From the NCBI GenBank assembly GCA_934293575.1, contig CAKQYU010000001.1:333849-397848 (forward strand): DNA of 64,000 nucleotides. Reading direction: 5' to 3'. This DNA comes from an uncultured Lachnospiraceae bacterium. GTDB taxonomy: Bacteria > Bacillota > Clostridia > Lachnospirales > Lachnospiraceae. Of this stretch, positions 27,297-35,101 are shown piece after piece. Each line of letters begins with the position of its first letter. Position 1 is the stretch's first letter. The translations under genes were made by a program, and so were the position numbers. The notes under the pieces are model-generated. The model saw only the letters and a list, made by a program, of their open reading frames with translations, did not search any database and had not been told where the DNA came from.

Positions 27297-27342
27297 TCCC
27301 GGTTTCGGATTATAATTATGTTACATAACTTAGAAACCGGGA
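27297..27342. other. Nested stem-loop downstream of the surface-protein operon
   Basis: Outer arms TCCCGGTTTC (27297-27306) and GAAACCGGGA (27333-27342) pair perfectly; inside the loop TTATGT and ACATAA (27316-27328) form a second palindrome. It begins just after the stop of the minus-strand gene at 27347 and probably ends or stabilises that transcript. A proper U tract is missing on the minus strand, so terminator function is uncertain. From 27185 to 27296 I see nothing assignable. Confidence 0.5.
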
Positions 27343-27346
27343 AATT

Positions 27347-28033
27347 TTATTTTGTTACAATTCTTATTGCATCCAATAATTTCATATATTGTTTGGTATC
27401 AAAAGTATCTTTTGGATTTTTTTCAATAATTTCTAATGTTAATATAACGGATTTCTCTAATTCTTTATTAAGAATAATTTTGTTCATCTGTTCTGCATTA
27501 TTTTCAAATTGGATAAAAATTCCAGAATATTGTTCTTCTGATAATGATATTTCTTTGGAGTGTATCATCTTATTCTGGTAGACTTTGTTCTGTGTATATG
27601 CTTTTGCATACTGAATAATATCTTCCCGATTCATATCCTCATTTAGATGAAAATTAACAATGGTATCTCCGTCGTTGGTTCGATATTCAATCAATGATGA
27701 ACATCCAAAAATACGTTCGTAGCCGGGTATATTTATGATTTCAATATTATATTTATTATTCTGATCACATAGAATTGCTTCTTTGGTGTCCTGAGCAGTT
27801 ATTATATGGATTTTTTCCTGATTTGGTGCAGAATCTTTTGTATTAACTGCTGCGCTTTTGTCTGCATCCATCTTATTATCATTATTCGTGGTTTCATTAT
27901 GAATAATATTATGTAAACTTGTATAATGAACATACAAACATACATTCGCAATTAGAATAAAAATAAATATGAAACCGGTAATTATTATAATATATCGCTT
28001 TGTTGTCTGTTTTCTTTTCTCTTTAAATAACAC
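27347..28033 (-). CDS. Membrane-anchored protein of unknown function, coupled to the VaFE surface protein
   Basis: A 228-residue protein with a basic N-terminus, one transmembrane helix (about 14-35) and an extracytoplasmic domain of about 190 residues containing a C-terminal alpha/beta section. No family recognised. The start chosen is GTG at 28033, seven bases after AGGAGGAGG; the longer frame to 28084 lacks a ribosome binding site. It overlaps the last 49 bases of the upstream surface-protein gene in another frame, so the two are translationally coupled. Likely roles are an accessory factor for display or folding of that protein, but this is inference from position only. Confidence 0.68.
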   Translation of the reverse strand: MLFKEKRKQTTKRYIIIITGFIFIFILIANVCLYVHYTSLHNIIHNETTNNDNKMDADKSAAVNTKDSAPNQEKIHIITAQDTKEAILCDQNNKYNIEIINIPGYERIFGCSSLIEYRTNDGDTIVNFHLNEDMNREDIIQYAKAYTQNKVYQNKMIHSKEISLSEEQYSGIFIQFENNAEQMNKIILNKELEKSVILTLEIIEKNPKDTFDTKQYMKLLDAIRIVTK

Positions 28034-31000
28034 AATATGCCTCCTCCTGATAAAATTGATAGATATAGTAATGCAATCATCCACTTGATTACATTTGTGT
28101 CCCCTGTTGCAACGGGTGGTGTTTTATCCGGTGGATAAGAAACACTTTGTTTTTCATCATTGATATCAGTATGTTTGGATATCAATGCTTGTTCACAATA
28201 TAATTCCTCATAAACTACGATTGTTTTCCCGGATAAATTTCTGCTGTCAAAATTGAATTCAACCGGAATGGTATCATCGGATTTTGTTGGTGTAAAAGTT
28301 ATCTCTTCGGATATAATCTCATGATTAATTTGGAATGGTTTTGCATCCTCTTTTATCATTAATGTTCCTTTTAAGGTATATTCCTGCCCGACAGTTAAAT
28401 TATGATAAGAAACATAATCTATTATTTGGTCGTTTTTCCTACAGGTTCCCGTATGTGATTTTGTGTATGTATCAAGTGCTTCTGTTTGAATATCCACGAA
28501 ATAAACTGTTTGGTTGGTATCGGTAATATCTTTGTGCGAAAAAACGACTTGATCAGACATACACTCTTTCATTTCTTCAAATGCAACGATATAGTTGAGG
28601 TTGTCAATATTTGGAATGGTTGCAGCGTCAAAAGAAAATGAAACGGTTACAGTTCCGTTTTCTTTATCAGCTGTAAAACGCGTATGTCCGGTAATTTTCT
28701 TACCGGATTGGTCGAATAATGGCTGACAGGAATTTCCGGATGCATCTAATTCGGTTGTATCGGAAGTGCTTTCAAGAGAAGGTATGTATAATGTTCCGTT
28801 AACTTCATATTCCTTTCCGATTATCAGGTTTTCGTAGGTAATCTGGTCTTCTAATGAAATCTTTTCTTCCTTTGAGATAGAATGCTTTCCATGTAAGGTA
28901 TTAGTAAGGGATGTATGACCTTTTACATGAGTAATGGTTTGTTCTGAATTTTCCGGATTTGCATGAATGCTTAATAATTTTGATTCTTTTGTATCAAGTC
29001 CTTCATATAAGTATTCGTAGGCAACCATCATATCCGTATCATTTGACATGCTTTCCGGTTCTTTTGATAAAGCCGGAAGTGTAAATTTTACGGATACATC
29101 TCCGGATGATTCGTTTGCCTGAAAAGTGGTAGAACCGGTTATTTCTTTCTTCCCATCTGTAATTGGTTGTTGCGTTTTTTTGTTGATTAATTTACCGATA
29201 ATCGTATAGTCCTGACCAACGGTCAGATTTTCATAATGTACATAATCTGTTATATGTAATTGCCGGTCAAATGTATCAACAAATTGTGACTGACTGTCAT
29301 CTTCTACTAACGAGGTTGTTAAAGTAGGAAATGAAACTGTTTGTTTTGTATCTGTTATATCTGCATGCAGATATAAAGATATGTCATCATAAAATAATTC
29401 TTCAAATACAACCATCTGTTTTGGAAAATCATTCGGATTATCCAATAAAATATCCTTGATATTGATTTGGAATGTTACCGATGCTGTTCCGGTGGAGGTT
29501 TTCGGTATAAACGTTGTTGTTGCCGTTACAGGCTGCTTTGATTTATTATATAAGGTACATTCCTGATTGTTTGCATTTAAATAATGCAGGGTTCCTGTAA
29601 TTTTGTATTCCTTATCAGGTGCTAATCCGGAGTAAGAAACCTTGTCAACGATGGTAACGGTATCTTCTAAGGCTATGGTTTTATTACCCTCCTTATCGGT
29701 TGCTATCGTTTCCATTATATAAGGAAAATAAATGGATTCCCGTGTGTTCGTAATATCCGTATCTCTTGCATACAGACAATTATTCCAATATAGTTCTTCA
29801 AATACAACAACATGTCTTCCAAGATATTGTGAACTGTCAAATTCAGGTAAAACAATATCAATTTTCATATTATGATGACTACTGTCCTCTTTATAAATAA
29901 TATTATTTGTTGTCTTTTTGCATGGTTTTCCGTTTTTATCGGAAATAATTTCTCCTGTCTGTCCGTCTACAAGCGTTGAAATTAGTTTGTATTCATTTCC
30001 TTCTATTAGGTTGGATAAATAAACCGTATCGGTTACTACCGTGTTCTTCGATGTCTTGTCCACATTCAAATGATAGGAAGAGGTAAAAGCATCGGTATCG
30101 ATTCCCATAAAAGATACGCTTTCATCTATATTATCCAATGAAGTATCCTCTATATAGAAAACTTCATTTTCGGATATTTTGAAATTTAAAACTTTAGATG
30201 CCGCTAAATCCACTTCCTGCCCATCATTTATAACAAGTAATTCAGTGTCGCTTCCCGGACATAAATAGGTCTGCCATACTCCGTTGATTCCCTGTAGATT
30301 GGAGGAATCAAAGTTATAAATCAAGTCTATAGTGCCGGCAGCATTTGCATTGTATAAATTACTTTCCTGCTGTGCAGTTTGGAATGATACATTGCTTCGG
30401 ATAAAATTTCCCTGTGCATCAAGTAACGGCTGCCCGGCTTTATACTGCATTCCGTCTTTTGTCTGGCAGTCTTTTTGTGCTACCAGAATTCCTTTGAAGG
30501 TATAGGTTGTGTTATATCGTAAATATTTGTATTCAATAGAATCAATGATGACGGTATCTGGCGCAGCCAGGGAATAGTGATTTTGTGTTTTGTGATCCAT
30601 TGATGATGTATGGAATTTGGGTGTTGGCATATCGGAAATGGAATAAACAAAAACATTTCCATCCTGATTCATATCAAATGTAAAGTCATCCTCGATGATT
30701 AATTGTGTTGTTTTGTTCCCTAAACTAAATACTTCTGTTATGGAATAGGTATCATACGGTAAGGCACCGGTATCATCTAAAATATCCATTTGGGATTGCA
30801 GATGTTTGTCGGTTGTTCCGTAAAACCATATTCCGGAAGGATACAGTTGATTCTTTAAGACATCTTCGGATGATATTTGATCAAGATAGATATCATTTTT
30901 GTTGGTATCCTTTGTGTGAAGCTGCTTATAGGTGTTCTGATTAACGGTCTGGATGCTGCCGGATTTTGTTGTGGCATATCCATTATCATCCGTTACAATT

Positions 31001-33495
31001 ATATGACTTTCTCCGGTGGTTTTTGAAGTTAAAATAAATGCAATGTGCGCCATTGGCTTTCCGGTTTGGTAATCGGACTTTAGAAAAGCGAGATCTCCTC
31101 GTTGAACCTGATCAAAAACATCGATTGAAATCTTATCTTTTGATGATAAAGTTTGTTGGTTGAACGCTATCTTAATCTGGTTATCGGATGCGTCCCACTT
31201 TAATTCCATGATAATTGGCTGATTCTTTTGAAATGCCTGACCATTGATATAAGTAAATCCTCCTTCTTCAATGTTAAGATAACCTGTCGGAGGAACAATT
31301 TCCCTGATTACGATAGTTCCCAATGGAATGGCCCTTTGCTTGTTATAATAATAAAAGTCATCCGAGGCATAGTTGTTGTCACATTCTGTATTTTGAAAAT
31401 CAATCTTGCCCTCTTTGTTAGTTGAAAGGAACCATTTTCTGGTTGGATTTAATGGAATATCGGCTTCTTTTTCAAAATACGAATCATAATATTCAAAACA
31501 AAAAACGGCATTAGACAATGTGCCGGCACCTAATGGTGTGTCTGATTTTGTTTCTGCATCATTTTTTTGAAGATTTAAATGAACCGGTGCATATAATGGT
31601 TCATCGGTACAGATTAATTCATAAAGGCTTTGTTCCGGGTGTATAATAACCTCATGTCCGCTTTTTTCACAGGCTATATCAATCCGGTATCCTTTTGGTG
31701 GGTTTTCTTCACAGATGTAGTATTTTCCGTAAAACAGTTGTAAAGGACTGTCCTTTGTAAATGTGACAGTATATGTGTTTCCTGTTATTTGCACATTTGA
31801 ATAATAATCTGTAACATTCGTGCTATCCCCATTGTAGGAAAATGAAAAGGTTAAATTACCATCTGTATTTGTAACAAAAGGATGATCTTGTGTGGAGGCA
31901 AGAATTGGTTTTTTGTAATTGTTTGTGTCAGAAACTGTTTCATATCCTACAATAAAATTAACCGGGTTACCTTGATCATCTTTGATACGATAGTTTGCTC
32001 CAGCTATCGAGTACAATGGATGATTGAAAAGATTCTTATTATCACCGGATGTTTTGTGAAAATAAAGTGTATAAGGTTTAATAGAATCAACGAAGGATTT
32101 TTGGAGTGCATTTTCTAATGAATTAATCGGAAATTTTCCTGAATTGAACAAATAGTATCCTTCATCCTTTTCATAAAATTCATTTCCGCATATTTCATGA
32201 AAATAATAGTCGGTATCTGCCTGTAATTGTATTGTTGCAGGTGTTACATTTCCAGAGGTATCAAATTGAAAGGTTCCGATTGGAGTATTTTTATTATTAA
32301 CCGGATAGATTCCATATTGAATTCCCTGTAGCGAAAATGCAGACAGGTTTGAATCCTTATCAATGATGTCTTTATCAATGTATGAACGGATTCCGTGCTT
32401 GGTTATAGAAACATAAGATTTATCATGGTAGGTGTACCAGACACCTCCTCCAACGGCCTGTACGGATGTATTCTTCCGGTTATAATCCGCATCAATATAA
32501 TCTGTACGGATTTCAATAAAAACTTTATGCTGTGATGTATCTACAGACCGGATATAAAAATGCATATAACAGATGTTATCGGAATTGGCAGCAATATATA
32601 AACTACTGTCCGCATCGGAATCATTCTTGTAATATGGTGCAGAGTCGGAAGAGCCGGTTAAACAATGATATAAGTTAACTGATTTTCCTATTAATTGATT
32701 GGATGCATATAAACCGGAAACAGTCTGTGTAATCAAGGCAGTTGCACCTTGAAATGTTGCGCCGGTGGATGCACTGTTATGAACCTGGGTATAAGAAAAC
32801 TTAACTTTTGCAATCTCAACAGGGTTGGATTTGGAACTGTTTTTCCATGAATCCGGTATGGACTGTTCAGGAAATCCATAATCGGATGGATTAATCTTTG
32901 TAAACTGTCCGATATCAGGATGTCCGTTATAAAAAAATCCATTCGAAGTACCTAATAGAGACTCTTCTTCTGATTGTATTGATTCATCCGCCGGTATGTC
33001 GGAAACAAAAATCATTTCGTAGGTAAATCCGATTAGTTTGTCTGTCTCATTAAAAACATATAAAGCATGGAAATTATCACTGACATCCGGTAAAGTCTGA
33101 ATGCAAGTAAGATACTCGACAACAAGCTTTGATTCTGTTTGATTATAAATATCGGTTACAATCTGACTGCTTAACTGAAGTTTATCATCTTCTTCTATAG
33201 CCTGATGTTGTAAATAAAATTCTTCAAAAACAGAATATTGATTACAATATCCCAATGCTCCGAAGGAATAATAGATACTTTTTTTCAAGAGAGAATTATC
33301 GGTAATTTCCTGGGATGAATATACATCACAAAGACTGCTGTTATCATATGCATAAATATAAGGCAGGCTTTTGGCTGCCTGTTCATCGTTTGAAAAAATT
33401 GCAGCATTTACCGGATAAAATTCTCCTAATATAAATGTAAAAATTAATAAAATGGATAAAAATTTTTTGAAATTCTTTTGAATCGAATAAAACAT
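27985..33495 (-). CDS. VaFE-repeat, sortase-anchored surface protein
   Basis: A giant (1836 residues) cell-wall protein. It begins with a signal peptide (KKFLSILLIFTFILGEFYPVNA), followed by an N-terminal region of about 250 residues, several SpaA-type prealbumin-like domains (about 360-960), one degenerate and five clear VaFE repeats (about 1000-1810, each with a V-x-[FY]-E-E motif and ending in D-I-T-D-T-x-Q-[ST]-V-x-F), and a C-terminal sorting signal: PVATGD, hydrophobic segment, KRKENR tail. The PVATG motif departs from LPXTG. Intramolecular isopeptide bonds are expected from the family. The start at 33495 is chosen for AAGGACAAGG and because it opens the signal peptide. No sortase or pilin gene is adjacent. 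Confidence 0.9.
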   Translation of the reverse strand: MFYSIQKNFKKFLSILLIFTFILGEFYPVNAAIFSNDEQAAKSLPYIYAYDNSSLCDVYSSQEITDNSLLKKSIYYSFGALGYCNQYSVFEEFYLQHQAIEEDDKLQLSSQIVTDIYNQTESKLVVEYLTCIQTLPDVSDNFHALYVFNETDKLIGFTYEMIFVSDIPADESIQSEEESLLGTSNGFFYNGHPDIGQFTKINPSDYGFPEQSIPDSWKNSSKSNPVEIAKVKFSYTQVHNSASTGATFQGATALITQTVSGLYASNQLIGKSVNLYHCLTGSSDSAPYYKNDSDADSSLYIAANSDNICYMHFYIRSVDTSQHKVFIEIRTDYIDADYNRKNTSVQAVGGGVWYTYHDKSYVSITKHGIRSYIDKDIIDKDSNLSAFSLQGIQYGIYPVNNKNTPIGTFQFDTSGNVTPATIQLQADTDYYFHEICGNEFYEKDEGYYLFNSGKFPINSLENALQKSFVDSIKPYTLYFHKTSGDNKNLFNHPLYSIAGANYRIKDDQGNPVNFIVGYETVSDTNNYKKPILASTQDHPFVTNTDGNLTFSFSYNGDSTNVTDYYSNVQITGNTYTVTFTKDSPLQLFYGKYYICEENPPKGYRIDIACEKSGHEVIIHPEQSLYELICTDEPLYAPVHLNLQKNDAETKSDTPLGAGTLSNAVFCFEYYDSYFEKEADIPLNPTRKWFLSTNKEGKIDFQNTECDNNYASDDFYYYNKQRAIPLGTIVIREIVPPTGYLNIEEGGFTYINGQAFQKNQPIIMELKWDASDNQIKIAFNQQTLSSKDKISIDVFDQVQRGDLAFLKSDYQTGKPMAHIAFILTSKTTGESHIIVTDDNGYATTKSGSIQTVNQNTYKQLHTKDTNKNDIYLDQISSEDVLKNQLYPSGIWFYGTTDKHLQSQMDILDDTGALPYDTYSITEVFSLGNKTTQLIIEDDFTFDMNQDGNVFVYSISDMPTPKFHTSSMDHKTQNHYSLAAPDTVIIDSIEYKYLRYNTTYTFKGILVAQKDCQTKDGMQYKAGQPLLDAQGNFIRSNVSFQTAQQESNLYNANAAGTIDLIYNFDSSNLQGINGVWQTYLCPGSDTELLVINDGQEVDLAASKVLNFKISENEVFYIEDTSLDNIDESVSFMGIDTDAFTSSYHLNVDKTSKNTVVTDTVYLSNLIEGNEYKLISTLVDGQTGEIISDKNGKPCKKTTNNIIYKEDSSHHNMKIDIVLPEFDSSQYLGRHVVVFEELYWNNCLYARDTDITNTRESIYFPYIMETIATDKEGNKTIALEDTVTIVDKVSYSGLAPDKEYKITGTLHYLNANNQECTLYNKSKQPVTATTTFIPKTSTGTASVTFQINIKDILLDNPNDFPKQMVVFEELFYDDISLYLHADITDTKQTVSFPTLTTSLVEDDSQSQFVDTFDRQLHITDYVHYENLTVGQDYTIIGKLINKKTQQPITDGKKEITGSTTFQANESSGDVSVKFTLPALSKEPESMSNDTDMMVAYEYLYEGLDTKESKLLSIHANPENSEQTITHVKGHTSLTNTLHGKHSISKEEKISLEDQITYENLIIGKEYEVNGTLYIPSLESTSDTTELDASGNSCQPLFDQSGKKITGHTRFTADKENGTVTVSFSFDAATIPNIDNLNYIVAFEEMKECMSDQVVFSHKDITDTNQTVYFVDIQTEALDTYTKSHTGTCRKNDQIIDYVSYHNLTVGQEYTLKGTLMIKEDAKPFQINHEIISEEITFTPTKSDDTIPVEFNFDSRNLSGKTIVVYEELYCEQALISKHTDINDEKQSVSYPPDKTPPVATGDTNVIKWMIALLYLSILSGGGILCYLKRKENRQQSDIL
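28130..30100 (-). repeat. Tandem VaFE repeats (five copies, about 390 bases each)
   Basis: The five protein repeats are visible through repeated E-E-L-[YF] and D-I-T-[DN]-T motifs (VVVFEELYW, MVVFEELFY, MMVAYEYLY, YIVAFEEMK, TIVVYEELY). DNA identity between copies is low, so this is an old duplication rather than a recent expansion. Repeat 3 has a longer insertion before the closing motif. Confidence 0.8.
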
Positions 33496-33544
33496 AACAC
33501 CTTGTCCTTTCCAAGATGTCATATAAGAAAATTAGATAAAACAG

Positions 33545-33573
33545 ATTATGCCATAAGGAAAATGGAAAGTCAA
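33545..33573 (-). promoter_or_regulatory. Promoter of the VaFE surface-protein operon
   Basis: On the minus strand: TTGACT (33573-33568), 17-base spacer, CATAAT (33550-33545). It is located between the stop of the yneA-like gene and the surface-protein start, with a leader of about 45 bases. Confidence 0.6.
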
Positions 33574-33595
33574 GGTGATTTTGTCAATTAAAGTA

Positions 33596-33919
33596 TTATT
33601 TTTCGGTTTCAATATAGACAGGGATAATCAGATAACATCCTGCTTTCAAGGAAGTGTTGGTCATATTATTCATAAGTTGCACTTCTTCTATGTATTCATT
33701 CCTATTCTGTCCCGGTTTTGCATAGGTATCGGCAAGTGAAGTTAAAGTTGTTCCCTGTTCGATTTCAATTGTGGTAAAGGTCTTTTCGTATTGTTTGGAT
33801 TCTCTTGCATTCGCAATGGATGAATGTATAAAAACAGATACGGTTAAAATGATAATGGTTGCAATGATTAACATAATATAATTATTGGTAACTGGCTTGT
33901 GAATTCTTTTTGTTTTCAT
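33596..33919 (-). CDS. YneA-like LysM membrane protein, probable SOS division inhibitor
   Basis: A 107-residue protein with one transmembrane helix (about 15-35) and an extracytoplasmic LysM domain (about 52-102, ending in LKAGCYLIIPVY). This architecture and size match YneA and its functional relatives, SOS-induced inhibitors of cell division in Bacillus and other Firmicutes, and it lies divergent from lexA as yneA does. The frame is open to 33991, but AGGAG places the start at ATG 33919. LexA-box-like sites sit in its promoter, supporting DNA-damage induction. Sequence similarity alone would be weak; context carries the call. Confidence 0.82.
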   Translation of the reverse strand: MKTKRIHKPVTNNYIMLIIATIIILTVSVFIHSSIANARESKQYEKTFTTIEIEQGTTLTSLADTYAKPGQNRNEYIEEVQLMNNMTNTSLKAGCYLIIPVYIETEK

Positions 33920-33941
33920 AATATCATCTCCTGTATTAAAT

Positions 33942-34039
33942 CGAATGTTTGTTTGTATTTGTATATTACCAAACAAATGTTTGTGTGTCAATACAAAATC
34001 GAAAAAATGTTCGGAAAATTTGTTCGGAATAAATGTTTG
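33942..34039. promoter_or_regulatory. Array of five LexA-box-like operators in the yneA/lexA intergenic region
   Basis: Five 14-base sites fit a Firmicute SOS-box pattern (AA or A-rich left half, GTTYG right half): CGAATGTTTGTTTG (33942-33955), CAAACAAATGTTTG (33970-33983), CGAAAAAATGTTCG (34000-34013), GGAAAATTTGTTCG (34013-34026) and GGAATAAATGTTTG (34026-34039). The last three sit on an exact 13-base pitch, sharing one base at each junction, and the last overlaps the lexA -35 box. Confidence 0.75.
33963..33991 (-). promoter_or_regulatory. SOS-controlled promoter of the yneA-like gene
   Basis: On the minus strand: consensus TTGACA (33991-33986), exact 17-base spacer, TAATAT (33968-33963). 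A LexA-box-like palindrome CAAACAAATGTTTG occupies 33970-33983, wholly within the spacer, and a second box lies at the expected transcription start. LexA binding here would block polymerase directly. Confidence 0.8.
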
Positions 34040-34065
34040 CCTTTTTACCTGTTTTATGTTAATAT
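34037..34065 (+). promoter_or_regulatory. lexA promoter
   Basis: TTGCCT (34037-34042), 17-base spacer, TAATAT (34060-34065), with start near 34072 and a short leader to the GGGAGG ribosome binding site. The -35 region overlaps the fifth LexA-like box, consistent with autorepression. Confidence 0.6.
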
Positions 34066-34095
34066 TAATTTATCTTTTAATTGGGAGGTTATTAT

Positions 34096-34707
34096 ATGCC
34101 TGGTAAGATAAGTTCAAAACAACAGGAAATATTAGATTGTATTAAAGAAAGCATATTAAGTAAGGGATATCCACCATCTGTTCGTGAAATATGTGATATG
34201 GTAAAGTTAAAGTCTACTTCTTCCGTTCATTCGCATTTAGAGACTCTGGAAAAGAACGGATATATACGAAGAGATCCTACCAAACCCAGAACGATTGAGA
34301 TTTTAGATGATGATTTTAATCTTACAAGAAGAGAGCTTGTGAATGTACCTATTATTGGTCAGGTTGCAGCCGGACAACCGATTCTTGCGGTTGAGAATAT
34401 TGACGGTTACTTTCCTCTTCCACCCGAATATCTACATAATAAGTCGTCTTTTATGCTGCGGGTAAAGGGTGAAAGCATGGTTAATGTCGGTATTTTTGAT
34501 GGAGATTTGATTTTGGTTGAAGAACAACAGACTGCAATGAATAATGAAATTGTTGTAGCATTGGTAGATGACAGTGCAACCGTAAAGCGTTTCTTCAAAG
34601 AAGATGGGCATTATCGGTTACAACCGGAGAATGATTATATGGATCCGATTATTGTTGATGAGGTATCTATTTTAGGTAAGGTTATCGGCTTGTTCCGCTC
34701 CTTTTAA
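34096..34707 (+). CDS. lexA: SOS repressor LexA
   Basis: Transcriptional repressor of the SOS regulon, inactivated by RecA-stimulated self-cleavage. N-terminal winged helix (about 1-65, with the helix SVREICDMVKLKSTSSVHSHL), cleavage site A92-G93, catalytic S127 (KGESM) and K164 (TVKRF) all present. The frame is open from a TTG at 34081, but GGGAGG at 34083-34088 sets the start at ATG 34096, giving 203 residues. It is divergent from a yneA-like gene, sharing a five-box operator region, and ends in a hairpin terminator. Confidence 0.97.
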   Translation: MPGKISSKQQEILDCIKESILSKGYPPSVREICDMVKLKSTSSVHSHLETLEKNGYIRRDPTKPRTIEILDDDFNLTRRELVNVPIIGQVAAGQPILAVENIDGYFPLPPEYLHNKSSFMLRVKGESMVNVGIFDGDLILVEEQQTAMNNEIVVALVDDSATVKRFFKEDGHYRLQPENDYMDPIIVDEVSILGKVIGLFRSF

Positions 34708-34715
34708 ATGAAAAT

Positions 34716-34757
34716 AAGGCTATGTTTAATGGAGAATCATTAAATATAGCCTTTTTG
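34716..34757. terminator. Terminator between lexA and the convergent minus-strand operon
   Basis: Sixteen-base arms AAGGCTATGTTTAATG (34716-34731) and CATTAAATATAGCCTT (34738-34753), with one G-U pair and a 6-base loop, followed by T-rich sequence (to 34757). It lies in the right place to end both the lexA transcript and the operon arriving from the right. Confidence 0.88.
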
Positions 34758-34758
34758 T

Positions 34759-35088
34759 TTAGTTAAATACCACGTCACAATAAAATCCCTGCTTGTTTTC
34801 TTTACAGGTTGCGTATCGATAACGAACCTGATTCCCTTCATTGTATCGGATAAAAAAAGCTGAATAAGGAAATCGTGTCCAATCCATTAAACGATTCATT
34901 GTTGAAGTGACATGTTCAATTGTAAATTCTTTTAAATGAATATCTACAATAAACTTATTATTTTTGATTAAAACAGTTGCGGTATCAACATCGGAATTAT
35001 CTTTTAATGCTGCAAGTATGATGTTTTTGGTAATATCATCATAGATTAATTCAATGTTTGATACATATTGATTTAAAATGGAAACCAT
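34759..35088 (-). CDS. Hypothetical protein (109 residues)
   Basis: No family recognised. The protein is soluble by composition, with a predicted alpha/beta pattern, a run IDIHLKEFTIEH and an aromatic-rich C-terminal half containing two cysteines (C97 and C106 region). It starts at ATG 35088 with AGGAG seven bases upstream and lies 13 bases after the HD-GYP gene on the same strand, so the two are likely co-transcribed. It might be a regulator or partner of the HD-GYP protein; nothing in the sequence shows this. Confidence 0.65.
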   Translation of the reverse strand: MVSILNQYVSNIELIYDDITKNIILAALKDNSDVDTATVLIKNNKFIVDIHLKEFTIEHVTSTMNRLMDWTRFPYSAFFIRYNEGNQVRYRYATCKENKQGFYCDVVFN

Positions 35089-35101
35089 ACACGTTCTCCT
35101 G

